Notes: generated by a model not told the origin, from the sequence alone. 13,947 bases of DNA from a bacterium (GCA_014382085.1 JACNKJ010000148.1:1-13947), one strand, 5' to 3'; shown: positions 1 through 6,846, counted from the stretch's first letter. Numbers and translations are program-made.

Positions 1-634
1 AAAATCCGTTCCTTTCGGGAAGTACTGACGGATCAGGCCGTTCGTGTTCTCGTTGAGGCCCCGATCACAAGACCGATACGGGCGGGCAAAGTAGATGTCC
101 ACCTTCAGGATCTTTGCCACTCCCTCATGCTCGACGAACTCGGTGCCGTTGTCCAAAGTCAGCGTATGAGCCCAGTCTTTGAAGTCGCCGAGAAGGTCGA
201 TGATCCGATCTCGAACCAGGTCTGCGTACTTTCTGGGGACCTTGGCCATCCGGGTCACCTTGCTGACCCGGTCGACCAGCGTGACCAGACAACTCCTGCG
301 GCCCTTGCCGATAATGGTGTCGCCTTCCCAGTCTCCGATTCGTTCCTTCTTCTCTACAATCTCCGGCCGTTCCTCGATGCCCACCCGATTGGGGATCCGA
401 TGACTGCTGGCCGAGGACCTCTTCCACCGACGACGCTTCTTCTTGCCGAAGCGAAGATGCCTGAGCCTGCTCGGGGCAATAGCTCCCAGCGGAACCGTTG
501 CGGCGCAGCTCACGAGAAATGGTCGCAGGGTGAACACCGAGTTTCTCGGCGATCTCTTTCTGGGTCCGTTCCATTTGCACGAGCAGGGAGATCTGATATC
601 TTTGTTCCCTGGCCAACGGTTGGTAGCAGTTCAT
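1..634 (-). pseudogene. IS30-family transposase, frameshifted with internal deletion, partial
   Basis: The N-terminal part (codons from 634) reads MNCYQPLAREQRYQI and then a helix-turn-helix ending in TISRELRRNGSAG, typical of IS30 transposases. An in-frame ATG at 646 is possible, but the ATG at 634 has GAGGAGG just upstream and matches the family start better. After about position 460 this frame turns to nonsense. The other minus frame takes over with LRHLRFGKKKRRR, RIPNRVGIEERPEIV, the first catalytic Asp in GDWEGDTIIGK (301-342), the second in LDNGTEF (139-159), and the Glu region GLNENTNGLIRQYFPKG at 7-60. Intact relatives have roughly 65-70 residues between RELRRN..Y..QA and LH.HLR, including a WSPEQI segment. 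Here almost none remain, so a deletion probably caused the frameshift. The C-terminus lies outside the window. Confidence 0.9.
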
Positions 635-707
635 AAGCCTCCTCATCTGCCAAGACTAGGAAAGGCTTTGAACTACAACCGTTGGCCTTTCTTGTCTAGC
701 TCGATGA

Positions 708-732
708 ATTGCACTTATGAGTTGAATCTAGG
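708..732. repeat. IS30-type terminal inverted repeat
   Basis: About 25 bases with the pattern TTGCACTTATGAG followed by TTGAATCTAGG on the plus strand. The reverse complement matches the IS30 end over most positions, including the TAGATTCAA core and an inner TGCAA. It marks the insertion boundary next to the histidine kinase gene. The partner repeat is outside the window, so the exact end and any 2-bp target duplication cannot be verified here. Confidence 0.7.
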
Positions 733-765
733 AATTCATATGAAAGTGGAAAATAAGAATTGTAT

Positions 766-2007
766 CTAGGACAGTTGCTTTCGCCCGCGCGATGGTTTCG
801 GCGGCTCCCCGGCGGTCTTGCCCCCGTTGAAATCGAATTCGGGTGCGTTTTCGTCAACTTGCGGCGGCCCGTCCACGGGAAGAGTGAAGCTGAAAGTGCT
901 TCCCTCGCCCACATGGCTCTCCACCCAAATTTCGCCACCGTGTAGGTTCACGAAATGCCGCGCCAGGTCGAGGCCGAGCCCGGTTCCGTTTTCCATAAGC
1001 GCCATGGGATTGTCGCTACGATGGAATCGCTGGAAGACCTTTTCCAGGTCCTGCTCGTTGATGCCGATGCCCGTGTCGGAAACTTCCACCAGCACATTGT
1101 CGCCGCGGCGCAAACAGGTGATCTCCACCTCGCCGCCCGCGTTGTTGTACTTCACGGCGTTGGTGAGAAGGTTCCAGATCACCTGCTGAATGCGAAAAGC
1201 GTCCATGCGAATGCTTGGCAGCGACTGCCGTTCCCGCACGATGAGTTTGATGTCTTTCTTCTGTGCCCGTGCTTGCACCGTGCCGATAGCTTCGGCGACT
1301 ACCTCGCTCATTTCCGCGCGCTGAAGATTGAGCCGATTTTGGCTGTCCTGGTTGGCGGAAAAATCTAGCAGGTCCTCGATGAGCTGCTGCAGCTTCAGAC
1401 TCTGGTCGTAGACCACCTTGGTGAATTCCTCGCGCACCTCGCCGGGCAGCTCACTGGTATTGAGTTGCTCGGAGTAGGCGATGATGGATGTCAGCGGAGT
1501 CTTGAGCTCGTGACTCACCTTGGCGAGTACATCCAGCTTCTTTTTGCTCTCTTCGATCATACGCAGATTGGATCGGCGCAGTTCGGTCATCACCTCGTTG
1601 CGCTGGCGCATGTAGATGCCCGAGATGGCGTTTTTGCCCTTGTTGAGTAGTCGACTCAAGCGGCTCAGGTTGTCGTGGAGTAGCTCGGGCTCGCTGCGCC
1701 GGGCGATCTCCTCCCAGATGAATTCGCCCATGAGGTCGAGCACCTGCTGCATCACTTCAATGGGGTCGCCGTCCTTGGCACCGCGGTCACCGGCGAAATC
1801 GATGAAAAAGGTGTAGAGGAAATCGTTTTCGTAGCGCAGGGACTGGAGGATCGGATCCAGATAGCTCCAGGCCATTTTATCGAGCTCGGCGCGATCCATA
1901 TCGCGAAAATGCCCATGCCCGGATTCCATGAGGGCATCGGCCATTTTCGTCTGGACTGCGGGCAGCGAATCTTCAAAAATCTCGAGCAAAGAGGCAGTTT
2001 TTGCCAC
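766..2007 (-). CDS. Soluble sensor histidine kinase
   Basis: A 413-residue two-component histidine kinase that autophosphorylates on His and passes phosphate to a response regulator. Visible motifs are the H box KVSHELKTPLTS (phospho-acceptor His166), the N box NLLTNAVKY (about 279-287), the G1 box DTGIGI (311-316), the F box FQRFHR (325-330) and the G2 box GTGLGL (341-346). There is no hydrophobic membrane segment, so it should sit in the cytosol. The roughly 110-residue N-terminus is helical, resembles RsbR-type sensory domains only in general character, and could bind a ligand or partner. Residues about 110-165 likely form the signalling and dimerisation helices. The start is GTG at 2005-2007 with AGGAGAG a few bases upstream. 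No response regulator lies next to it (orphan in this window). The C-terminal tail is Pro/basic-rich, and its stop is only 34 bases from the IS end. Confidence 0.92.
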   Translation of the reverse strand: MAKTASLLEIFEDSLPAVQTKMADALMESGHGHFRDMDRAELDKMAWSYLDPILQSLRYENDFLYTFFIDFAGDRGAKDGDPIEVMQQVLDLMGEFIWEEIARRSEPELLHDNLSRLSRLLNKGKNAISGIYMRQRNEVMTELRRSNLRMIEESKKKLDVLAKVSHELKTPLTSIIAYSEQLNTSELPGEVREEFTKVVYDQSLKLQQLIEDLLDFSANQDSQNRLNLQRAEMSEVVAEAIGTVQARAQKKDIKLIVRERQSLPSIRMDAFRIQQVIWNLLTNAVKYNNAGGEVEITCLRRGDNVLVEVSDTGIGINEQDLEKVFQRFHRSDNPMALMENGTGLGLDLARHFVNLHGGEIWVESHVGEGSTFSFTLPVDGPPQVDENAPEFDFNGGKTAGEPPKPSRGRKQLS

Positions 2008-2166
2008 GGTCTCTCCTGCTCAGCAGTTAGTATCTCTGAGGGCCCTCTTCGAGGGTGTCCCATGCTTCCTTCAAATTTCCGATCCTTCCCGGGAAAGACT
2101 CCCATCTCCCGCGCTTCGACCCAGCGCATCGACCCGGAAGGATGACTTAGAAAGTGAGCAAAAAGC

Positions 2167-2649
2167 ATGTCAGAACTATCTCACATGGACGAGCGTGGCC
2201 GCGCTCGCATGGTGGATGTGAGCGGTAAAACGGCAGGAGCACGCAGCGCTCTGGCTCAGGGCCGCGTGGAGTTGGGCAAGGTGGCTTTCGACGCACTACG
2301 GGAAAATCGCGCGAGCAAGGGCGACGCACTATCTGTGGCCCAGGTGGCAGGTATTCTCGCAGCCAAGAAGACGGGCGAACTGATTCCACTCTGCCATCCA
2401 CTGCCGCTTTCTCATGTGAGCGTGGATTTCGAACTTTTAGAAGATGAGCGTGCGGTTCGAATTGAAGCCCGAGCTGCCTGCGAGGGTGCTACCGGCGTTG
2501 AGATGGAAGCGCTCACTGCGGTGAGCCTGGCTGCCCTCACGATTTATGACATGCTCAAAGCCTTGGACAAAGGCATCCGTATTACGGGTATAGAACTACT
2601 GGAAAAATCGGGCGGCAAGAGCGGCCATTGGAAGCGGGAGAGCGAATGA
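2167..2649 (+). CDS. moaC: Cyclic pyranopterin monophosphate synthase MoaC
   Basis: MoaC converts 3',8-cyclo-7,8-dihydroguanosine triphosphate, the MoaA product, to cyclic pyranopterin monophosphate in molybdenum cofactor synthesis. The 160-residue length is normal for the family. Signature segments are MVDVSGK near 15-21, LIPLCHPLPL (72-81), GVEMEALTAVS (110-120) and YDMLKA (127-132). Residues known to matter in E. coli MoaC (Lys51, His77, Glu112, Glu114, Asp128, Lys131) fall at the same numbers here. The ATG at 2167 is kept because MSELSHMDERG aligns with the usual N-terminus, although its ribosome binding site (GTGAG) is weak. It heads a two-gene unit with moeA and is divergent from the histidine kinase. 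Confidence 0.97.
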   Translation: MSELSHMDERGRARMVDVSGKTAGARSALAQGRVELGKVAFDALRENRASKGDALSVAQVAGILAAKKTGELIPLCHPLPLSHVSVDFELLEDERAVRIEARAACEGATGVEMEALTAVSLAALTIYDMLKALDKGIRITGIELLEKSGGKSGHWKRESE

Positions 2650-3875
2650 GTGGGCCCAGCAAAGTTTTTGTCAGTGTTGCTGAAGCCCTGGCGCTTATCG
2701 AGGTGAACCTGCCCTCGCCAGGGCGAATCTCAATGCCCCTCTCCCGGGCAGCGGGTCGCGTGCTGGCCGAGGAAATTGTGGCCAAGGAATCGCTGCCGGC
2801 CTTTTCCAACAGCGCCATGGACGGCTATGCCCTTCGAGCTGCGGAAGTTGCCGGCGCATGCGCCGAAAATCCGGTAGAGCTTCCTTTGGCCGGCGAGATC
2901 GCCGCAGGTGAAATGCCGCCGGCGACTTGGCCTACGGGCACCTGCCTGCGCATTCTCACGGGCGCGCCCATACCCGCGGACTGCGAGGGTGTGGTGCCGG
3001 TGGAGGAAACCCAAGAGGTCGAGGGTGGCGTGCGATTCTATGCCGACTTGATCGCCACGGGCTCGAACATTCGCCCGTCGGGGGAGGATGTGAAGGCCGG
3101 AGCTCGTCTGCTCGCGCCGGGACATCTTGTTGGACCGGCCGAAATCGCGCTGCTTGCGGCCCAGGGCATCACCGAATTGGAAGTCACCCGGCGACCACGA
3201 GTTGGCTTCTTGGCCACGGGCGATGAACTGCTGGCAGCCCACGAGGCGCCGCGCCCGGGCGCTATTCGCAACAGCAACACGCCCATGATTCTTGCCATGC
3301 TCGCGGATCTCGGAATCGAAGGCGTGGATCTGGGCGTGGCTCCCGACAATGAGGAATCTCTGGCCACCTTGCTGGCCTCGGCTTTGGCCGATGTGGACTT
3401 GCTGCTCACATCGGGTGGTGTGTCCGCGGGCCGCTACGATTTGGTGGGCAAGGTGCTCGAGGATCTCGGCGCGAAATGGGTCTTCCACAAGATCGCCCAA
3501 CAGCCGGGCAAGCCCCTGGCCTTTCTTACCTGGATGGACAAGCCGGTCTTTGGCCTGCCGGGAAACCCTGTTTCGGGGTTTTTCACCTTCTGGTATTACG
3601 TGGCGCCCGCTCTGCGAAAGATGATGGGCCAGACCGACGCCCATCCCCGCCATGTCATGGCCAAGCTCAGGGGCGAGATCGCCGGCAAGCCCGAGAAATC
3701 GTTTTTTGGGCGGGCATACACACGTTGGGTGGGGGACGCTTATGAGGCTGAGCCGCGGCCGCCCCATGGCAGCCACGTGCTGAGCACCCTGACGGATGCC
3801 AATAGCTTCATCATCCTGCCTACGGGAACAGGCAAACTGGAAGAAGGCGCGGAAGTAAGGGTGGCCTTTTTCTAG
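2646..3875 (+). CDS. moeA: Molybdopterin molybdenumtransferase MoeA
   Basis: MoeA inserts molybdate into adenylylated molybdopterin, the last common step of molybdenum cofactor synthesis. The protein has 409 residues and the expected MoeA layout: the N-terminal segment PAFSNSAMDGYAL (51-63) with the conserved Asp59, a central domain with ILTGAPIPAD (103-112) and SGEDVKAG (145-152), the MPT-binding domain with GFLATGDELL (187-196), RNSNTPM (208-214), TSGGVSAGRYD (255-265), PGKPLAF (287-293) and GLPGNPVS (303-310), and a C-terminal beta-barrel. The start at 2646 is chosen because it overlaps the moaC stop as ATGA and has GGGAGAG upstream; the in-frame ATG at 2628 lies inside moaC and lacks a comparable site. 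Overlap implies translational coupling to moaC. Confidence 0.97.
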   Translation: MSGPSKVFVSVAEALALIEVNLPSPGRISMPLSRAAGRVLAEEIVAKESLPAFSNSAMDGYALRAAEVAGACAENPVELPLAGEIAAGEMPPATWPTGTCLRILTGAPIPADCEGVVPVEETQEVEGGVRFYADLIATGSNIRPSGEDVKAGARLLAPGHLVGPAEIALLAAQGITELEVTRRPRVGFLATGDELLAAHEAPRPGAIRNSNTPMILAMLADLGIEGVDLGVAPDNEESLATLLASALADVDLLLTSGGVSAGRYDLVGKVLEDLGAKWVFHKIAQQPGKPLAFLTWMDKPVFGLPGNPVSGFFTFWYYVAPALRKMMGQTDAHPRHVMAKLRGEIAGKPEKSFFGRAYTRWVGDAYEAEPRPPHGSHVLSTLTDANSFIILPTGTGKLEEGAEVRVAFF

Positions 3876-4567
3876 GAATCCAATTCGCCCATGGGCACTT
3901 CGGTGAGCACGGGCACGGGCTCTTCGGCATCGAAATCCACGGCCACGCGCTCCACGCCGTAGCCGCGTGCGATCAGTTCCAGGGTCTGCCGGGCGGAGTC
4001 TTCAACTTTCGAACGCAGGGCCTTGGCCTGATCTATCGCCAAGAGCTGAACGTCTTCCTTGGCGCGCTCTTTGAGTTGATTCTTCACTTTCACGTCGAAA
4101 CGGTCGCCGAGCACCTTGCTGAGTATACCTGGTAGGGCCCAGGAAAGCAGCTCGCCCTGCTGTTCATCGTAAAAGGACAGGTCGCGCAGGCGGATTTCCG
4201 GTTTCACTGGAGGCATGCTGATGCGATGCACGCCGTTGACTTCCCGAATGCCGAAGGCCTGGTCGCGCAGGTCGTAGCGAAAATCCACTTCGAACTCGAA
4301 GATCATGACCATTTTTTTGGACGCGAGCAGCCAGCTCCAATATTTCTCACCGGATTCGCCGAAGCGATGATCCTCCGCGCTCACGATTTCCTTGGCCAAA
4401 ATGCGAAAGACCGACAGCTCCCCGATGGACTGCATCTGTTTGATCTGCCGCCCCAAGGTTACGCGCGCTTCCCGCGACGGCTTCCCACTGCGTCCCCGAC
4501 GCCACAAAATGGCGAAGGCCACGGCGATGACGAGTCCAAAAGCTAGGCCGAATCCGAATCCGCTCAT
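3872..4567 (-). CDS. Membrane-anchored DUF4230-like protein
   Basis: A 231-residue protein of unknown function that resembles the DUF4230 family. Residues about 4-22 are one hydrophobic segment followed by the basic stretch WRRGRSGK, so it is probably a single-pass membrane protein or has an uncleaved signal anchor. The next part has the family-like pattern QIKQMQSIGELSVFR and then a beta-rich section (KKMVMIFEFEVDFRYDLR), a PPVKPEIRL stretch and a long C-terminal helical region with many Lys, Glu and Gln residues. The start ATG at 4567 has AGGAGA five bases upstream. Its TAG stop shares bases with the moeA TAG stop on the other strand (CTAG at 3872-3875). It lies downstream of the EIIA and zinc-ribbon genes, separated by a hairpin-rich spacer. 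Family assignment is by sequence character only. Confidence 0.8.
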   Translation of the reverse strand: MSGFGFGLAFGLVIAVAFAILWRRGRSGKPSREARVTLGRQIKQMQSIGELSVFRILAKEIVSAEDHRFGESGEKYWSWLLASKKMVMIFEFEVDFRYDLRDQAFGIREVNGVHRISMPPVKPEIRLRDLSFYDEQQGELLSWALPGILSKVLGDRFDVKVKNQLKERAKEDVQLLAIDQAKALRSKVEDSARQTLELIARGYGVERVAVDFDAEEPVPVLTEVPMGELDS

Positions 4568-4635
4568 GAGTTCTCCTAGGCCGGTTCGGGAGTTTCGCTT
4601 CCCTCGGCGATGTTTTTCTCAGGGCCGAAGCATAT

Positions 4636-4684
4636 TGAACTTGAACAAGAAGGATTTCATGGTTCAAGTGCATGTTCAAGTTCA
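4636..4684. repeat. Inverted repeat with 11-bp perfect arms
   Basis: TGAACTTGAAC (4636-4646) is the exact reverse complement of GTTCAAGTTCA (4674-4684). The 27-base loop holds another TTCAAG unit. The arms are themselves made of repeated TTGAAC units, so replication slippage may have contributed. Confidence 0.75.
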
Positions 4685-4720
4685 GGTTTTTTGTGGGACG
4701 TAGGCCCACAAAAAAACCTG
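4683..4720. repeat. Long inverted repeat with A/T-tract stem
   Basis: The left arm is CAGG, six T, GTGGG (4683-4697) and the right arm is CCCAC, seven A, CCTG (4705-4720), around the 7-base loop ACGTAGG. The arms are complementary except for one extra A. It abuts the hairpins on both sides. It is not a normal intrinsic terminator on either strand, because the T tract precedes the GC stem instead of following it. Confidence 0.75.
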
Positions 4721-4753
4721 CAGGAGCTTCGCCGAGACGAAGACCCCCGCAGG
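4717..4753. repeat. Imperfect hairpin
   Basis: CCTGC (4717-4721) pairs with GCAGG (4749-4753), and CTTCG (4727-4731) pairs with CGAAG (4738-4742) around the loop CCGAGA. The middle section pairs partly (GG with CC). It is the third hairpin in the chain and shares four bases with the previous one. Confidence 0.6.
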
Positions 4754-4811
4754 AGGGTGAGAGAAAGTCCTAGTCTACGGGATGCCAGAAAGGCCTGTCA
4801 AGACCCTCGGC

Positions 4812-5174
4812 TCAGGAACCTCGGGGCCAGTAGAGGATCCGTCCACAATTCTCGCAATGCTGGATTTTTTCCTGGTTCTCGGCGGACACAAAGGCCGCGG
4901 GGATAACGGCAAAGCAGCCTAGGCAGATATTCCCGGTTACAGGCACCACGGCCCGCCCCAGGCGCTTGACCGCGCGCTCATAGCGGCTCAGCAGCACCTT
5001 GTCGATGCCCGTAGCCAGCTCATCGCGGGCGGCCTGCAGATCTTCCTGGCCTCCCATGGCGAAGCCCATATTTTCGAGCTTCTTAGCAAGAGCCTTGTCC
5101 TTGGATTCTCGGATCATGTCGTCGAGATCCTGAAGGGCGACCAGACGCAGAAGATGTTCGCTCATGGCCGTCAT
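4812..5174 (-). CDS. Short C4-type zinc-ribbon protein
   Basis: A 120-residue protein ending in a zinc-ribbon of the DUF164/zf-RING_7 type: CLGC (84-87), a linker containing VIPAAFVS, and CENCGRILYW (107-116). The four cysteines Cys84, Cys87, Cys107 and Cys110 should bind one zinc ion. The full-length family has about 240 residues with a long coiled-coil hairpin before the ribbon. Here only about 80 mostly helical residues precede it (VALQDLDDMIRESKDKAL and an Arg/Glu-rich stretch), so it is a short variant. The start ATG (5172-5174) follows the stop codon of the EIIA gene directly, with GGAGGAGG five bases upstream, which indicates translational coupling. The molecular role is not known from the sequence; nucleic-acid or protein binding is plausible. 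Confidence 0.85.
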   Translation of the reverse strand: MTAMSEHLLRLVALQDLDDMIRESKDKALAKKLENMGFAMGGQEDLQAARDELATGIDKVLLSRYERAVKRLGRAVVPVTGNICLGCFAVIPAAFVSAENQEKIQHCENCGRILYWPRGS

Positions 5175-5636
5175 CTAGTCCTCCTCCAAGATTGCTTTAA
5201 ATTCATCGAATTTCTTCAGAGCCATCAGCTTTTCGCGCGTGGCGTCATCGCGGATCAACTCGACCACTTGGCCCAAGGCGGGCAGGTAGCGGTTATCTTT
5301 TTCCACGGGGGGAGCGATGAACATGAAGAAGAGGTTCACGGGCTTGCCGTCGATGGCGCCATAATCCACGCCTTTTTTCGATACGGCCAGCAGAGCCATG
5401 AGTTTGGGAATGGCCAAGGAACGGCCGTGTGGGAAAGCCACGCCGCTGCCGAGACCAGTGCTGCCCAGGCTCTCACGATTTTTGAGCATTCCGAGGATGA
5501 CTTCGCGATCGCGAATCACACCGGCTTCCACCGCGTGATCGACCATTTCCTGCAGGGCGTCATCGCGGTTGGTCGATTTGAGCTTGGGAATGAACAGATC
5601 GGGACTGAACAGCGAAATGAGTTCTTCGCGAGTCAT
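5175..5636 (-). CDS. PTS EIIA domain protein, PtsN/fructose type
   Basis: A 153-residue stand-alone EIIA domain of the fructose/mannitol/nitrogen PTS family. The key segment is GSGVAFPHGRS, where His70 is the expected phospho-acceptor. Flanking conserved parts are RESLGSTGLG (54-63), KKGVDYGAIDGKPVNLFFMFIAPP (87-110) and a C-terminal helix (EKLMALKKFDEF). No EIIB, EIIC, HPr or EI gene is present here, so a regulatory role as in PtsN is likelier than sugar uptake; that is inference. The frame stays open back to 5813, but those extra residues are low-complexity, would overlap rsgA, and are not EIIA-like. ATG 5636 has GGGAG upstream and gives the normal length. The stop touches the zinc-ribbon start. 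Confidence 0.9.
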   Translation of the reverse strand: MTREELISLFSPDLFIPKLKSTNRDDALQEMVDHAVEAGVIRDREVILGMLKNRESLGSTGLGSGVAFPHGRSLAIPKLMALLAVSKKGVDYGAIDGKPVNLFFMFIAPPVEKDNRYLPALGQVVELIRDDATREKLMALKKFDEFKAILEED

Positions 5637-5709
5637 GGAGGGGGAACTCCCTTGGGTATCGATATCGGTATGGGGCACCGGGCTCCCTTCCCAGGCTGGG
5701 AATGGCAAG

Positions 5710-5737
5710 TGTATACAGGCTAACAAACGGATCCCAA
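5710..5737 (-). promoter_or_regulatory. Possible promoter for the EIIA/zinc-ribbon unit
   Basis: On the minus strand TTGGGA (5732-5737) and TATACA (5710-5715) are spaced by 16 bases, about 75 bases before the EIIA start. An overlapping alternative is TTGTCC/TAGCCT with 17 bases. Both are partial matches to sigma70 consensus, so this is only a candidate. Confidence 0.3.
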
Positions 5738-5797
5738 TCGGACAAGCCTCTCCACAAGACTTTTCCTTCTTGGCTGCAGCTCTGCTAGGATAGGGGA

Positions 5798-6748
5798 ATG
5801 AAAGAAGCTCCAAAAGATAGGATCGGCCGCGTACTCAGGGCCGAAAGCGGACGCTACACGGTTCAATCAGGTACCTTGTCGGTACCTTGCCAGCTGCGCG
5901 GTCGCCTCAAAAAGGAGAAGCTGGGCCGCACGCGAAATCTCGTGGTGGGCGATGAGGTGCGCTTCATCCTGACGGGGTCCGGGGGGGCTCAGGACAGCGA
6001 GGGCGTGATCGAAGAGATTCTTCCCCGTCGCAACATGATTTCGCGCCTCGCCTCGGGAAAAAGCCGAAAAGAGCAGATCCTTATGGCCAATTTGGACCTG
6101 ATCTTCCTGGTCATGGCCATTCGCGAACCCGGCTTCGCGGGCATTCTGCTGGATCGATTCCTGGTCGCCTGTGAGCATCGCCGGCTTGAGGCGCATATCT
6201 GCCTGAACAAGTGCGACTTGGACGACGGTCATGAGGCCGACCAGCTTATGGCTCCCTATTGCAAGGCGGGTTACAAGACCTACTGCTTGAGCGCTCTTGA
6301 GCGCAGGGGCCTGGACGAGCTCAAATCATCCATGACCGATCAGGTCAGTTTCTTCCTGGGACCCTCCGGTGCGGGAAAAAGCACCATTTTGGCGGCCATT
6401 CAGCCTGGGCTCGAACTGGCCACCCAGACCGTGAGTCGCGGCTCGGGAATGGGGCGCCATACCACCACGCGTACCGAGCTTCATCCTCTGGATTTCGGAG
6501 GACATGTGGCTGATTCCCCTGGGGTTCGCGAATTCGGCCTCTGGGGAGTGGCAGATATGCAGTTGGCAGGCTGTTTCCCCGAATTTAGGGGATTTCTAGG
6601 GGCCTGTAGATTTCCCAACTGCAGCCACTCCCACGAGCCCAATTGTGCCGTCATTGAGGCCCTGAGGGATGGGTATATAGACGCTGGCAGACACGAGAGT
6701 TACCTCAGAATCCTCGCTGAGATTCGGGCGGGAGACTTAACTTTCTGA
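5798..6748 (+). CDS. rsgA: Ribosome small subunit GTPase RsgA
   Basis: RsgA is a circularly permuted GTPase that checks and releases late 30S ribosomal subunit precursors. The 316-residue protein shows an N-terminal OB-fold (about 8-80), then the permuted GTPase motifs: G4 NKCD (137-140), G1 P-loop GPSGAGKST (188-196), G2 GRHTT (219-223) and G3 DSPGVREFG (239-247). The C-terminal zinc site is Cys270, Cys275, His277 and Cys283 in CRFPNCSHSHEPNC. All key residues are present. The ATG at 5798 has AGGGG close upstream. It is divergent from the EIIA gene with about 160 bases between the two starts. Confidence 0.96.
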   Translation: MKEAPKDRIGRVLRAESGRYTVQSGTLSVPCQLRGRLKKEKLGRTRNLVVGDEVRFILTGSGGAQDSEGVIEEILPRRNMISRLASGKSRKEQILMANLDLIFLVMAIREPGFAGILLDRFLVACEHRRLEAHICLNKCDLDDGHEADQLMAPYCKAGYKTYCLSALERRGLDELKSSMTDQVSFFLGPSGAGKSTILAAIQPGLELATQTVSRGSGMGRHTTTRTELHPLDFGGHVADSPGVREFGLWGVADMQLAGCFPEFRGFLGACRFPNCSHSHEPNCAVIEALRDGYIDAGRHESYLRILAEIRAGDLTF

Positions 6749-6758
6749 GGTGGCTATC

Positions 6759-6787
6759 TTGACCCGCAATTGACTGTCTGATAAGGT
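6759..6787 (+). promoter_or_regulatory. Possible promoter of the cold-shock gene
   Basis: TTGACC (6759-6764) and TAAGGT (6782-6787) are 17 bases apart, just after the rsgA stop. The -35 matches 5 of 6 consensus bases and the -10 matches 3 of 6. Transcription from here would give a leader of about 50 bases before the TTG start of the cold-shock gene. Confidence 0.4.
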
Positions 6788-6846
6788 TGTTAACCGGAGG
6801 ACCATGTCTTCCGTGCAGTTGTGTACTTTTTTCAAGGGGGCCTGTT

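Larger units (their letters stand above)
1..732 (-). mobile_element. IS30-family insertion sequence, right-hand part, truncated by window edge
   Basis: This is the part of an IS30-like element that lies inside the window; the other end is beyond base 1. The outer end is placed at about 732. Read inward on the minus strand, the sequence starts CCTAGATTCAACTCATAAG and later has TGCAA. This lines up closely with the known IS30 terminal repeat, which begins TGTAGATTCAATTGG and later has CGCAA. The transposase gene starts about 100 bases inside this end and runs away from it, as expected. The boundary could be off by 1-2 bases, because the two outermost bases (CC instead of TG) differ from IS30. 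The transposase inside is defective, so this copy is probably immobile by itself. Confidence 0.85.
4568..4811. other. Hairpin-rich intergenic region
   Basis: No credible coding sequence is seen in this 244-base spacer between the zinc-ribbon gene and the DUF4230-like gene. It holds three successive inverted repeats between 4636 and 4753, several TTCAAG/CTTGAA repeats, and the ribosome binding site of the DUF4230-like gene at its low-coordinate edge. Bases 4754-4811 show no clear structure or gene. Confidence 0.7.

Noticed and set aside
2730..3776. A 348-codon open frame on the minus strand, antisense to moeA.
   Set aside because: Low-complexity, His/Arg/Gly-rich translation fully inside moeA; a shadow of moeA codon use.
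4683..4720. Intrinsic terminator reading of the T6/A7 inverted repeat.
   Set aside because: On both strands the T tract comes before the GC stem and an A tract follows, so the U-tail needed for termination is missing.
4717..4811. Possible RNase P RNA fragment: GAGAGAAAGTCC followed by GGGATGCCAGAAAGGCCTG resembles the start of rnpB.
   Set aside because: Only two short matches at non-standard spacing. The later conserved parts (GGTAAGGGTGAAA-like and ACAGAA-like) are absent, and the space is too short for a full gene.
5637..5813. An upstream start for the EIIA gene, giving 59 extra residues.
   Set aside because: The extension overlaps the rsgA start, is not EIIA-like, and the ATG at 5636 has a ribosome binding site and gives the normal family length.
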